DNA from: Syntrophothermus lipocalidus DSM 12680
GTDB lineage: Bacteria > Bacillota > Syntrophomonadia > Syntrophomonadales > Syntrophothermaceae
DNA length: 64,000 bases
Assembly (NCBI RefSeq): GCF_000092405.1
Contig: NC_014220.1
Location: 1,798,001 to 1,862,000 of the forward strand
Direction of reading: 5' to 3'
Positions 18,450-26,807 of this stretch are shown here, piece after piece (the stretch's first letter is position 1; each line of letters begins with the position of its first letter). The translations under genes and the position numbers were made by a program. The notes under the pieces were generated by a model that did no database searches, had not been told where the DNA came from, and worked only from the letters and a program-made list of their open reading frames with translations.

Positions 18450-18502
18450 AAAAAAATACCACCCGGCAGGAATCCGCCAAATGGTACCCTTTGCCACCAT
18501 CT
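18450..18502 (-). promoter_or_regulatory. Attenuator-like leader: terminator with competing hairpin
   Basis: On the minus strand a 13-bp stem (18457-18469 with 18474-18486, loop of four) is followed by seven U residues, a classical terminator about 180 bases before aroF. Immediately upstream, AGATGGT (18496-18502) can pair with ACCATTT (18479-18485), which uses part of the terminator's first arm. The two structures are mutually exclusive, as expected for attenuation. I could not find a convincing T-box sequence or a leader peptide, so the signal is unknown. It could also simply end an upstream transcript. Confidence 0.5.
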
Positions 18503-18835
18503 GATTCCCTACCGTCCTACCTACCTGCTCAGTAACCTAACTAGCCATCCTACGTTTATAACTTAGCACAGAGCAGCGTCAAAATCAATGGTCCGATCCC
18601 TTCCAGCTTCCGGAAGCAAAAGCTTGAATCTGGTCGCCCATAGCTGTCCGGTCCGCCCAGATCCGGGCTGAATACAGGCTGCGCACGCCCGATGCCATAC
18701 AGTTGGCTACAGCCGTCGAAAGCCAGGCAACCTTGTTCGTTACGAACGACTTAAAGTTACCCGGAAAAGTGGGCCCATTGACGGTTCTCTTTCTCAAAGA
18801 TTATTTGAAGAATTGAAAAGAAATCCGATCTTGGC
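18503..18835. other. Stretch without a confident gene
   Basis: About 330 bases upstream of the aroF leader. A minus-strand open frame of 70 codons (18585-18797, TTG start, VAWLSTAVANCMASGVRSLY) has protein-like composition but no ribosome binding site. It could be a remnant or part of a structured leader. Nothing else is recognisable. Confidence 0.3.
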
Positions 18836-18865
18836 TTGCATCACTTATCCCGATAAGATTATAAT
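18836..18865 (+). promoter_or_regulatory. Sigma-A-type promoter of the zur-znu operon
   Basis: TTGCAT (18836-18841) and TATAAT (18860-18865) are separated by 18 bases. Transcription would begin near 18872, just before the palindromic operator. Confidence 0.65.
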
Positions 18866-18876
18866 GTTCTTAAAAT

Positions 18877-18891
18877 TAAGAATGATTCTTA
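18877..18891 (+). promoter_or_regulatory. Fur-family operator (7-1-7 palindrome)
   Basis: TAAGAATGATTCTTA is a perfect 7-1-7 inverted repeat, the classical shape of Fur/Zur/PerR boxes. It lies between the predicted transcription start and the ribosome binding site of the Fur-family gene, so it should mediate autorepression and repression of the zinc uptake genes. Confidence 0.75.
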
Positions 18892-18908
18892 TTTAGGAGG
18901 CTCTATCA

Positions 18909-19325
18909 TTGGATGCCCTGCTTCAGCAATTAAGTGCGAACGGCTACAAGATTACTCCCCAACGGCGCCTGATACTCGAAATGCTGCGCGAAAACCGGCA
19001 TGCCAGCGCCGAAGATATCTGTGCCATGTTAAAGCAAAAAGAACCTAACATCTCGCTGGGAACCGTCTACCGCAACCTTGCCCTCTTGATGCGGCTACGC
19101 ATTGTTACTGCCGTTGATTTTCGCGACGGGCGCGCGCGGTATGAGCTCAACGACTCCCATCACCATCATTTGGTTTGTATGAGGTGCGGCAAACTCGTGG
19201 AGTTTCCCGGTTGTGACCTTAAGAATGTCCTCGGGGATGCCGCGGAAAAAGTTAATTTCCGGGTAATTGACCACAGCCTCGAAGTCTTCGGTTATTGTGG
19301 AAAATGTTGTGGGTGTTCGCCGTAG
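18909..19325 (+). CDS. zur: Fur-family metalloregulator, probably Zur
   Basis: A 138-residue repressor with an N-terminal winged helix (KITPQRRLILEMLRENRHAS, LGTVYRNLALL) and a C-terminal dimerisation domain. The metal ligands are visible: the histidine cluster HHHH next to CMRC, and a second cysteine pair at the end (CGKCC). The structural zinc site is typical of Fur proteins. A TTG start follows AGGAGG. Zinc-type specificity is inferred because the next genes encode a zinc ABC transporter; sequence alone cannot separate Zur from Fur. Confidence 0.85.
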   Translation: MDALLQQLSANGYKITPQRRLILEMLRENRHASAEDICAMLKQKEPNISLGTVYRNLALLMRLRIVTAVDFRDGRARYELNDSHHHHLVCMRCGKLVEFPGCDLKNVLGDAAEKVNFRVIDHSLEVFGYCGKCCGCSP

Positions 19326-19378
19326 TGCTTTTTCTCTAGCACCGCTGAGACTATGTAGTTGTGGAAAAGGAAGGCCTG

Positions 19379-20335
19379 ATGAAGTTGAGAAAACTTTACT
19401 CTGTCGTTTCTTTGGTCCTGATTGCCGTTTTGGCATGCTCGCTGACCGGTTGTAAAGACTCTTCCCAAACCTCAAATCAATACCCGCTTTCTTCAAAGAT
19501 CACCGTATATGCTACTCTATATCCGGTCTACGATTTTACCAAAAAAATCGGCGGTGATCGGGTAAGTGTAAGATGCATGGTCCCGCCGGGAGCGGATCCT
19601 CACTCCTGGGAGCCGTCACCCCAGGACTTGGCTGAACTGCAAAGGGCGCAGGTCTTGGTATATAACGGCGCCGGCATGGAGCCTTGGATCGACAAGGTTT
19701 TGGGGGCCTTGGACACAAAGTCGATGGTGGTTGTCGAAGCTACCCGTGGTTTGCCCTTGCTGCCCGCTGATACCACCCATAGTGATACCCACCCTCACGA
19801 CCAGGATTGGGACCCTCACGTGTGGCTGGACCCGGTTTTGGCCCAGGACATGGCAAAGAATATCGCCAGCGGCTTATCGACCGCCGACCCGAAGAACCGC
19901 GGGTTTTACGAGAAGAACTGCGCCCAGCTGGTTCAGAAACTAGAGAACCTGGACAGGGCCTATCGTGCTGTTATCGAAAAGTGTCAAAAACACGACATAG
20001 TCGTAACCCACCAGGCCTTCGGGTATATGGCCCGCCGTTACGGGTTGAATCAGCAGGCTCTGATGGGGGTTTCTGCCGAAGCTGAGCCGACCCCTTCTGC
20101 CATGGCACGAATAACCGAGTTCTGTCGTAGAAACGACGTGCATTACATATTTTTTGAAAAGACGACTACTCCCCGCTTAGCCCAGGTGATAGCTGAGGAA
20201 ACTGGTGCCAAGGTTCTGGTTCTGGATCCGCTAGGCACTCTGACCGAGGAACAGCTGAAGGCTGGCGAAGACTATTTTTCCATCATGTACTCGAATCTGG
20301 AGAATTTGAGAATGGCACTGGGGTATGAGCCATGA
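19379..20335 (+). CDS. znuA: Zinc/manganese ABC transporter substrate-binding lipoprotein
   Basis: A 318-residue cluster A-I metal-binding protein. A signal peptide ends in the lipobox LTGC, so the mature protein is lipid-anchored outside the membrane. A His/Asp-rich loop (DTTHSDTHPHDQDWDPHVWL) points to zinc. Other family motifs are PPGADPHSWEPSPQD and VVTHQAFGYMARRYGL. I chose the ATG at 19379, with AAGGAAGG upstream and a normal signal peptide start, over a GTG 18 bases earlier. Its stop overlaps znuC. Confidence 0.92.
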   Translation: MKLRKLYSVVSLVLIAVLACSLTGCKDSSQTSNQYPLSSKITVYATLYPVYDFTKKIGGDRVSVRCMVPPGADPHSWEPSPQDLAELQRAQVLVYNGAGMEPWIDKVLGALDTKSMVVVEATRGLPLLPADTTHSDTHPHDQDWDPHVWLDPVLAQDMAKNIASGLSTADPKNRGFYEKNCAQLVQKLENLDRAYRAVIEKCQKHDIVVTHQAFGYMARRYGLNQQALMGVSAEAEPTPSAMARITEFCRRNDVHYIFFEKTTTPRLAQVIAEETGAKVLVLDPLGTLTEEQLKAGEDYFSIMYSNLENLRMALGYEP

Positions 20336-21078
20336 ACAACGTGGCAATAGAACTTCACGATGTACATTTCAGTTACGGTCATCACCAGATATTGAAAGGC
20401 GTGGACCTCAAAGTCTACTCCGGAGACTTCGTCGGCGTAATCGGTGCTAACGGGTCGGGCAAGAGCACTTTGATCAAAATCATCGTGGGGCTGCTCAAAC
20501 CGCAGTCAGGGCTGGTAAAACTGCTGGGTAAGGATTTAGCCCACTTCAATGAATGGCACCGTATCGGCTATCTATCACAAAAAGCTTCTTTTTTCAATCC
20601 GAGTTTCCCTGCCACAGTTCAGGAGATCGTGCGCAATCACTTCCTGGTTCAGGCCAGCCTGAGCAGGAAACTGGACCAAAGCGGGGCAAAGACCAAAGTT
20701 GAACGGGCTTTAGCCTTAACTGGTCTTTCTGGTCTCCGCCATCAAATGGTCGGCGAGCTGTCAGGCGGCCAGCAACAGCGGGTATTCCTGGCCCGGGTCT
20801 TGGTCAGCGAACCGGAAATCTTGCTTTTGGACGAGCCCTTGGTCGGTATCGATGCCGGTTCGCAAGAGCTTTTCTGTTCTTCTCTAGAATACTTTAACCG
20901 GGAACTCGGAATTACCGTACTCATGGTAACCCATAACCCGGAGCCGGTGGCCGACTTGATAAATCGGCTGGCCTGCCTGGAAGAAGGGCATCTTTTCGTG
21001 CATGACAGCCCGGAAGAGATCAAGCACGAACTGCAGCCGCACCGGCATGTCAAACAAACAATGTTTTTACAACCTTAG
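20332..21078 (+). CDS. znuC: Zinc ABC transporter ATPase
   Basis: A 248-residue ABC ATPase. Walker A is GANGSGKST, the signature is LSGGQQQR, Walker B is ILLLDEPLVG and the switch histidine lies in VTHNPEP. The ATG overlaps the znuA stop (ATGA), so the two genes are coupled. It powers the permease encoded next. Confidence 0.93.
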   Translation: MNNVAIELHDVHFSYGHHQILKGVDLKVYSGDFVGVIGANGSGKSTLIKIIVGLLKPQSGLVKLLGKDLAHFNEWHRIGYLSQKASFFNPSFPATVQEIVRNHFLVQASLSRKLDQSGAKTKVERALALTGLSGLRHQMVGELSGGQQQRVFLARVLVSEPEILLLDEPLVGIDAGSQELFCSSLEYFNRELGITVLMVTHNPEPVADLINRLACLEEGHLFVHDSPEEIKHELQPHRHVKQTMFLQP

Positions 21079-21160
21079 CCTAAACCGGGTCTTCCTTCAA
21101 AGAATCGTCCTCGAGCGGAATAACCAATAGCCTGAACTTTTCGTGAGGGAGAAGATCGCG

Positions 21161-21961
21161 TTGGAAATGCTACATTATACTTTTATGCAGCGGGCAGTAT
21201 GGGCCGGAATCGTGGTAGGAATAATATGCCCGTTAATCGGGATAGTTTTGGTCCTGCGCCGCCTGTCGCTCATCGGCGATGCTCTGGCCCACGTATCCTT
21301 AGCCGGGGTTGCCTTCGGTCTCGTAGCCGGCATTAACCCGACCGCCGCTGGCCTGGTTTTTTCAGGGATCGGAGCATTCGGTATCGAATACCTACACCGG
21401 TTCTACCGCAGGTATGCCGAACTGTCCCTGGCCATCATCATCGCCGCCGGAATGAGCCTAGCCGTCGTCCTCATCAGCCTAGGTCGGGGAACAACAGCCA
21501 CGGTTTTGAGCTTCCTTTTTGGCAGCATAGTCGCTCTCAGCGGTTTTGACATCTACATAATAACCGCGGTTGGCTTAACGGTAGCTATACTGGTTTCACT
21601 GCTTTACCGCCAGCTGTTTTACATCTGCTTTGATGAAGAGGCGGCTACCGTGGCCGGCATCCCGGTAACCAAAATCAATCTCTTCTTTACTTTCATGGTG
21701 GCAATGACGGTAGCCGTTTCCATGAGAATTGTGGGAGCCCTCTTGGTTTCATCGCTTATGATCGTTCCGGTCGCCGCCAGCATTCAGCTGGCCCGCAGTT
21801 TCCGGTCAGCTGTGGCGATCTCCGTGACAGTGGCATTAATCAGCGTGATGATAGGGATAACCTTGGCCTTTTATCTGGACCTGCCGCCCGGGGCAGCAGT
21901 AATCCTGACCTCTCTCTTTCTCCTCGCTCTCGCCATTTTCATTAAACGTTTTTTTAGTTAG
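21161..21961 (+). CDS. znuB: Zinc ABC transporter permease
   Basis: An ABC-3 family permease of about 266 residues with roughly eight hydrophobic spans. It contains [20 protein letters not shown], the conserved family motif near the start. I favour the TTG at 21161, where GAGGGAG lies 8 bases upstream and the protein begins [12 protein letters not shown] as in relatives. A GTG at 21143 has no ribosome site. The 82 bases after znuC contain no terminator. It converges with aroF2, with only 7 bases between the stops. Confidence 0.9.
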   Translation: MEMLHYTFMQRAVWAGIVVGIICPLIGIVLVLRRLSLIGDALAHVSLAGVAFGLVAGINPTAAGLVFSGIGAFGIEYLHRFYRRYAELSLAIIIAAGMSLAVVLISLGRGTTATVLSFLFGSIVALSGFDIYIITAVGLTVAILVSLLYRQLFYICFDEEAATVAGIPVTKINLFFTFMVAMTVAVSMRIVGALLVSSLMIVPVAASIQLARSFRSAVAISVTVALISVMIGITLAFYLDLPPGAAVILTSLFLLALAIFIKRFFS

Positions 21962-21968
21962 CCCGCTG

Positions 21969-22799
21969 TCATATCTTTTTCCCTTCTACCTCGGCCAGCT
22001 TCTTTATGTCCTCCAAGAGAACCGCAAAGTTTTCTAGAGTTAGTGACTGTTTGCCGTCGGAAAGAGCGCATTCTGGACACTGGTGGACTTCAATCATCAC
22101 ACCGTCGGCCCCGGCGGCTATAGCGGCCTTGGCCACCGGGCGCACCATCTTCCACCTACCGGTAGCGTGGCTGGGATCTACGATAATCGGGAGATGAGAC
22201 AATTCCTTAATCATGGACACTGCTCCGATGTCTACGGTGTTGCGGGTATAGTTTTCAAAGGTGCGGATGCCGCGCTCGCACAAGATAACCCGCGGGTTAC
22301 CGGCAGCCATGATGTACTCCGCCGCCAACAACCACTCTTCCATGGTGGCGGCAAATCCACGTTTAAGTATCACCGGCTTGTCGGTCCTGCCTACCTCCTG
22401 CAGCAAAGAGAAGTTCTGCATGTTACGGCTTCCTACCTGAAGAACGTCCACATAGCCCTGTACAAGCTCGACATCCCGGGTATCGAGTACCTCGGTGACC
22501 ACCGGTACTCCCGTAATTTTTTTGGCCTCTGCTAGGATCTTGAGGCCCTCTTCTCCTAAGCCGGCAAACGAATACGGGGAAGTCCTCGGTTTGAAAGCCC
22601 CCCCTCGCAGGAGATGCACCCCCATGTCCGCCAAAATCCGAGCGATATCGAGATACTCCTCTCGTCCTTCTACCGCACAGGGCCCGGCTATGACGGTACA
22701 GTAACCCTCCCCTATCTTAACCGTACCTCGCGAACTGTTTATTTCAATCAGGGTGTCCCCCTCATGACTTTCTCTGGCCGCTAGCTTAAAAGGTTTCAT
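21969..22799 (-). CDS. aroF: DAHP synthase without regulatory domain
   Basis: A 276-residue paralogue of the enzyme at 17255, with the full barrel motifs ([44 protein letters not shown]). It begins at the position where the other enzyme's regulatory domain ends ([10 protein letters not shown] versus [10 protein letters not shown]), so it should not share that feedback control. It is the last gene after trpA, 50 bases downstream, and is probably co-transcribed with the trp genes. It would supply chorismate precursors when tryptophan genes are on. Confidence 0.94.
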   Translation of the reverse strand: MKPFKLAARESHEGDTLIEINSSRGTVKIGEGYCTVIAGPCAVEGREEYLDIARILADMGVHLLRGGAFKPRTSPYSFAGLGEEGLKILAEAKKITGVPVVTEVLDTRDVELVQGYVDVLQVGSRNMQNFSLLQEVGRTDKPVILKRGFAATMEEWLLAAEYIMAAGNPRVILCERGIRTFENYTRNTVDIGAVSMIKELSHLPIIVDPSHATGRWKMVRPVAKAAIAAGADGVMIEVHQCPECALSDGKQSLTLENFAVLLEDIKKLAEVEGKKI

Positions 22800-22848
22800 A
22801 TCCCATTCCCCCAGTTTATATTCTACCCCACCGCAAAACCGGTGAGAA

Positions 22849-23631
22849 CTATCTTAAGGCCTGCTTAAGGTTTCTAGCCAAAGCGCTCAGTTCCGAAAGA
22901 AGCCGTGTCTTGTCATCTGAGTTTTCCTCTATGATGCGTACCAACGCACTCCCCACCACTACTAGGTCTGCGTAGTCTTTTATTCTAGCCACCTGAGCTC
23001 CAGACGAGATTCCAAACCCGACCGCCAATGGATGAGATGTGCGAGCCCTGACCCGGCTCAGATAATCTGTGAGGTCGGGCAACCGGTCGCGCTCGCCGGT
23101 AACTCCTGCCACCGATACGCAGTATATGAAACTCCGCGCGTAGTGGTCGGCTCTGGCCATACGCTGTTCGTCAGCTGTCGGGGCCAGCATCGGGATGATG
23201 TCTACATCAATTTGGTCGTATTTTTCCCGCTCCTCCAACGGGAGATCCGGTATAATAACTGCCGAAGCTCCGGCTGTCTCAAGCTCCCGGGCAAACACTT
23301 CAACTCCCCTTCGCAGAATAGGGTTGAAATATGAAAACATCACCAACGGTAGCGAGCAATTGTCGTGAACCGCTCGCACAAACTCTAACGCCTTCGTCAT
23401 GTTCATCCCTCGTTCCACCCCGCGAAAGTGAGCCCTTTCAATAACCTCACCATCGGCAATCGGGTCAGCGTATGGAACGCCGATTTCGAGGATGTCACAA
23501 CCGGCTTCCTCCAGGGCTTTCGCACACTCGACCGCTGTAGCGAAATCAGGTTCACACGCCATCATGAAGCCTATGAGGCCTTTTTCTTCCCGTTCTTTCA
23601 ATTGCCTTAACCTCAGCTCTAAACGGTTCAC
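22849..23631 (-). CDS. trpA: Tryptophan synthase alpha subunit
   Basis: A 260-residue TIM barrel that cleaves indole-3-glycerol phosphate to indole and passes it to TrpB. The active-site residues lie in [14 protein letters not shown] (catalytic Glu and Asp) and [12 protein letters not shown]. The GTG start overlaps the trpB stop (GTGA), which keeps the two subunits in balance. Confidence 0.96.
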   Translation of the reverse strand: MNRLELRLRQLKEREEKGLIGFMMACEPDFATAVECAKALEEAGCDILEIGVPYADPIADGEVIERAHFRGVERGMNMTKALEFVRAVHDNCSLPLVMFSYFNPILRRGVEVFARELETAGASAVIIPDLPLEEREKYDQIDVDIIPMLAPTADEQRMARADHYARSFIYCVSVAGVTGERDRLPDLTDYLSRVRARTSHPLAVGFGISSGAQVARIKDYADLVVVGSALVRIIEENSDDKTRLLSELSALARNLKQALR

Positions 23632-24815
23632 GGCCTCACCCCCTCGAGTATGGCAGCCACCGTCTCCACGTCCTTGTCGCCCCGCCCCGACAGGTTCACT
23701 ACAATGCAGTCGTCCCGGGAAAGAGTCGGGGCTATTTTTGTCGCATAGGCCACGGCATGAGCGCTTTCAAGGGCAGGAATAATCCCCTCCATCCGGCTCA
23801 AAGTCAGGAAAGCCGACAGGGCTTCTTCATCGGTCACGCTGGTGTACTCTACCCGTCCCGAGTCTTTTAGATACGAGTGTTCTGGCCCTACCCCGGGGTA
23901 ATCCAACCCAGCAGAAACAGAATGCGTAGGCAGCACCTGCCCTTCTTCGTCCTGCAGTACAGTGCTTAGAGCACCGTGGAGCACCCCTCGGGACCCGCGG
24001 TTCAAGGTAGCGGCGTGCTGCCCGGTGTCCAAACCCAGGCCGCCCGCCTCCACACCGACTAGCCGCACGTCGTCTTGTAAGAATTCGTAGAATATGCCCA
24101 TGGCATTGCTCCCACCCCCTACACAAGCGATGATGTACTGAGGCAGCTTGCCCTCTTCTTCAAGTATCTGCCGGCGCAGTTCCCTGCCGATGATAGACTG
24201 GAAATCCCGTACAATCATGGGGTAAGGGTGTGGTCCCACCACGGATCCGATGAGGTAATGGGTATAGTCGCTGCTCGCGATGTAGTCGCGGAAGGCCTCG
24301 TCCGTGGCTTCTTTCAAGGTCTGGGATCCTTTCGCCACCGCCTTGACTTCAGCGTTCAAAGCCTTCATCCGGAAAACGTTGAGCCTCTGCCGTTCCATAT
24401 CCCTGGCTCCCATGTAAACGGTGCAGGATAGGCCCAGTACGGCCGCCGCTGTAGCCGTGGCCACTCCGTGCTGGCCAGCCCCGGTTTCCGCTATGACTCT
24501 GGTCTTCCCCATCTTTTTTGCCAACAGAGCTTGGCCCATGGTGTTATTTATTTTATGGGAGCCGGTGTGGTTGAGGTCCTCCCGCTTGAGGTAGATCCTG
24601 GCTCCCCCCAGCTCCCGGCTCAGCCTTTTGGCAAAATGCAGTCCCGAAGGCCGTCCCACGTACTGGTGTAGATAGTAAGAGAGTTCTCTCTTAAAATCCA
24701 GGTCATCTTTCAGCTTTTCGTATTCGCGAGCCAGTTCCTCTAGTACCGGCATCAGGGTCTCCGGCACGTACCGTCCCCCGTATTCTCCGTAGTAGCCTTT
24801 TTCGTCAGGGTACAC
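23628..24815 (-). CDS. trpB: Tryptophan synthase beta subunit
   Basis: A PLP enzyme of about 395 residues that condenses indole and serine. It has the PLP-lysine motif [19 protein letters not shown] and the phosphate-binding [11 protein letters not shown] chose the GTG at 24815 ([18 protein letters not shown]), 10 bases after GGAGG. The open frame extends to an ATG at 24860, but that part begins inside a tandem repeat and has no ribosome site. trpF, which commonly precedes trpB, is absent. Confidence 0.95.
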   Translation of the reverse strand: MYPDEKGYYGEYGGRYVPETLMPVLEELAREYEKLKDDLDFKRELSYYLHQYVGRPSGLHFAKRLSRELGGARIYLKREDLNHTGSHKINNTMGQALLAKKMGKTRVIAETGAGQHGVATATAAAVLGLSCTVYMGARDMERQRLNVFRMKALNAEVKAVAKGSQTLKEATDEAFRDYIASSDYTHYLIGSVVGPHPYPMIVRDFQSIIGRELRRQILEEEGKLPQYIIACVGGGSNAMGIFYEFLQDDVRLVGVEAGGLGLDTGQHAATLNRGSRGVLHGALSTVLQDEEGQVLPTHSVSAGLDYPGVGPEHSYLKDSGRVEYTSVTDEEALSAFLTLSRMEGIIPALESAHAVAYATKIAPTLSRDDCIVVNLSGRGDKDVETVAAILEGVRP

Positions 24816-24857
24816 CTTCCATGTACCTCCTCTCCTACTGTTCAGAACCCGCAATAT

Positions 24858-24899
24858 CATTCTTCATTCTTCATTCTTCATTCTTCATTCTTCATTCTT
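24858..24899. repeat. Heptanucleotide tandem repeat (CATTCTT x6)
   Basis: Six perfect copies of CATTCTT lie between trpC and trpB and run into the end of trpC. On the coding strand (AAGAATG) the array provides the last trpC codons and its TGA stop. It occupies the place where trpF usually lies. Confidence 0.95.
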
Positions 24900-25664
24900 C
24901 CAATACCAGGCTAGTTCTCCGGTTTTAGCAGCAACATCAGTAGCCGTCACTAAAGCCTCACCCACCAGAGCAGCGGAGAACCCGTATTGTTCCAACATCA
25001 GCATGTCCTCCACTGTCCGGATACCGCTTTCGGCAATACACTGCACCTTGTTTGCAACCAACCCCACCAGCTCAAGGCAAACCCGGGTATCCACCGTAAA
25101 ATCTTTCAGGTTACGGTTGTTTATACCGATAATCCGGGTTGGCGTATCCAAGGCCATCTCTAATTCGTACCGGTCATGAACCTCGACCACCGGTTCAATC
25201 CCCAGTTGTTGCGCCGTTTCCACAAACAGCGGGAGATCCTTCGGCAAGAGGTGAGCGATAAGGAGCACCGCGTCCGCTCCCAAAAGCCTGGTCTCATACA
25301 GTTGCCTGAGGTCTATTATGAAGTCTTTGCGCAAGACCGGCAAGCTCACGCGAGACTTAACCTTCTGAATTAGGAATGGGCTCCCTTCAAAGTACCTCTC
25401 TTCGGTTATTACTGAAATGGCTTTAGCCCCATTTTGCTCGTATAATACCGGAAGTTGATCGAACCTAGTCTCAGATATTAACCTGCCTTTGACCGGAGAA
25501 GCCTTCTTTGCCTCGGCAATCAAAGAAACCCTTCCGTTAACATTTAAGGCCTCGGCAAATTCCCTCAACGGCGGTAACACCTCTGCTGCTTGAAACGTCT
25601 CCATTATATCTTTTCCATGAGAACGAATCTGTTCCTGCTTATGCCTGACGATCTCGTCTAACAT
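24885..25664 (-). CDS. trpC: Indole-3-glycerol-phosphate synthase
   Basis: A 259-residue TIM barrel that closes the indole ring of CdRP. The motifs are LIAEAKKASPVKGR (catalytic Lys), VLRKDFIID, IGINNRNLKDF and CIAESGI. The ATG overlaps the trpD stop by 7 bases. The last residues (KNEE) and the stop codon are encoded by a 7-base tandem repeat, so the C-terminus is slightly remodelled but the length is normal. Confidence 0.96.
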   Translation of the reverse strand: MLDEIVRHKQEQIRSHGKDIMETFQAAEVLPPLREFAEALNVNGRVSLIAEAKKASPVKGRLISETRFDQLPVLYEQNGAKAISVITEERYFEGSPFLIQKVKSRVSLPVLRKDFIIDLRQLYETRLLGADAVLLIAHLLPKDLPLFVETAQQLGIEPVVEVHDRYELEMALDTPTRIIGINNRNLKDFTVDTRVCLELVGLVANKVQCIAESGIRTVEDMLMLEQYGFSAALVGEALVTATDVAAKTGELAWYWKNEE

Positions 25665-26680
25665 CGGCCCACCCGGCTTTCCTGACTGTACCGCACCAGT
25701 TGTCTAAGCTTTTCTTGAGCCCGGCCAGAGTCGATAGCTTCTGCCGCCATCCTTATACCTGAATCTAAATCCCTAACTTTTTCTGCCACCATCAAAGCCG
25801 CTCCCGCGTTAACCAGAACCATCTCCCGAGCCGGGCCCGGTTTTCCAGCCAATACTTCCCTCACTATGCGCGCGTTGTGAACTGCATCCCCTCCCCGTAC
25901 TCCCTGGTCCTGGTACTCGTTGACGGCTCCGCCCCTGATGATACGGCCCGGAACAATGGATTCACCTTCAACCTTCGCCATTTGGGTAACGCCCACATGC
26001 GCTATCTCATCCATGCCGTTCTCCGCATGGACAACCAGGGCCTGCTTGCGTCCTAACCTGGCCAGGGCTTCGGCCACAGGTTGGATCATGTCCTCGTCGG
26101 CCACACCCATTAACTGGTACGTCGGGCAAAACGGGTTTATCAAAGGCCCAAGGAAATTGAAGGCCGTAGCTATCCCTAAACTGCGGCGCATAGGGCCAAA
26201 GTGCTTCATTACCGGGTGAAAACCAGGAGCGAACAAGAAAGCTAATCCTATTTCTTCTAATAGCATCCTGGCTTCGTCCAGGCTTAGGTCAACCCGAACT
26301 CCCAAAGCCTCCAGAACATCAGCGCTTCCTGCCTGACTGGTGACAGCTCGGTTTCCGTGCTTTGCCACCGGTACCCCGCAGGCGGCGCAGACAATGGCTG
26401 CCGCTGTTGAAACATTAAATGTCCCGCAACCGTCGCCCCCAGTGCCACAGGTATCGAGCAATCCCTCCATACCCTCGTGTTTTATAGCTCGGTCCAGCAA
26501 GGCCCGGGCAAACCCAAACAACTCCTCCCCGCTTTCTTTCCGCAAGCGCAGGGCTGCAAACAAGGCCGCTACTTGACTCTCTGCTACTTCCGTATCTAAC
26601 ATCAAGTTGATGACCTCATAGGCCTCGCTGCTGGTCAAATAATCGCCGTCAACTACCTTTTTCAGATACTTGATAAACAT
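25658..26680 (-). CDS. trpD: Anthranilate phosphoribosyltransferase
   Basis: A 340-residue enzyme that transfers phosphoribose from PRPP to anthranilate. The glycine-rich PRPP motif is DTCGTGGDGCGTFNVSTAAA, followed by KHGNRAVTSQAGSADVLEALG. The ATG at 26680 is preceded by GAGGAGGAGAG. An earlier in-frame TTG at 26698 lies inside the GAG-rich leader and is unlikely to be used. Confidence 0.96.
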   Translation of the reverse strand: MFIKYLKKVVDGDYLTSSEAYEVINLMLDTEVAESQVAALFAALRLRKESGEELFGFARALLDRAIKHEGMEGLLDTCGTGGDGCGTFNVSTAAAIVCAACGVPVAKHGNRAVTSQAGSADVLEALGVRVDLSLDEARMLLEEIGLAFLFAPGFHPVMKHFGPMRRSLGIATAFNFLGPLINPFCPTYQLMGVADEDMIQPVAEALARLGRKQALVVHAENGMDEIAHVGVTQMAKVEGESIVPGRIIRGGAVNEYQDQGVRGGDAVHNARIVREVLAGKPGPAREMVLVNAGAALMVAEKVRDLDSGIRMAAEAIDSGRAQEKLRQLVRYSQESRVGRC

Positions 26681-26683
26681 TGT

Positions 26684-26706
26684 CTCTCCTCCTCTCAACT
26701 CGTCTC
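26684..26706 (-). promoter_or_regulatory. GAG-repeat array over the trpD ribosome site (TRAP-like)
   Basis: On the minus strand five GAG triplets occur at an exact 5-base period, the last overlapping the trpD ribosome binding site. TRAP (MtrB) binds GAG/UAG triplets separated by two or three bases and blocks translation when such sites cover a ribosome site. Only five triplets are present (eleven is ideal), and the region is purine-rich anyway, so this is suggestive. Confidence 0.45.
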
Positions 26707-26721
26707 GTCTTTGTTTAATAG

Positions 26722-26744
26722 GCCACAGATAAACACAGATGTAT
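26722..26744. repeat. CCACAGAT-type dispersed repeat
   Basis: CCACAGATAAACACAGATG in the trpG-trpD gap matches the arms of the repeats at 10504-10627 and the degenerate copies around 40120-40196. Confidence 0.55.
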
Positions 26745-26771
26745 CATTTACGCTGACTCGCACTCAAATAC

Positions 26772-26807
26772 CATTCTTAATCCTTCATTCTTAATCCTTC
26801 ATTCTCA
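26772..26807. repeat. Heptanucleotide-type array overlapping the trpG end
   Basis: Alternating CATTCTT and AATCCTT units give a 14-base period. On the coding strand the array supplies the last codons of trpG and its TAA stop (26791-26793). Confidence 0.85.

Noticed and set aside
18450-18835. T-box riboswitch upstream of aroF
   Set aside because: The terminator and competing hairpin are present, but I could not find the T-box consensus (AAGGGTGGTACCGCG type) or a stem I with specifier loop, so I kept only an attenuator-like call.
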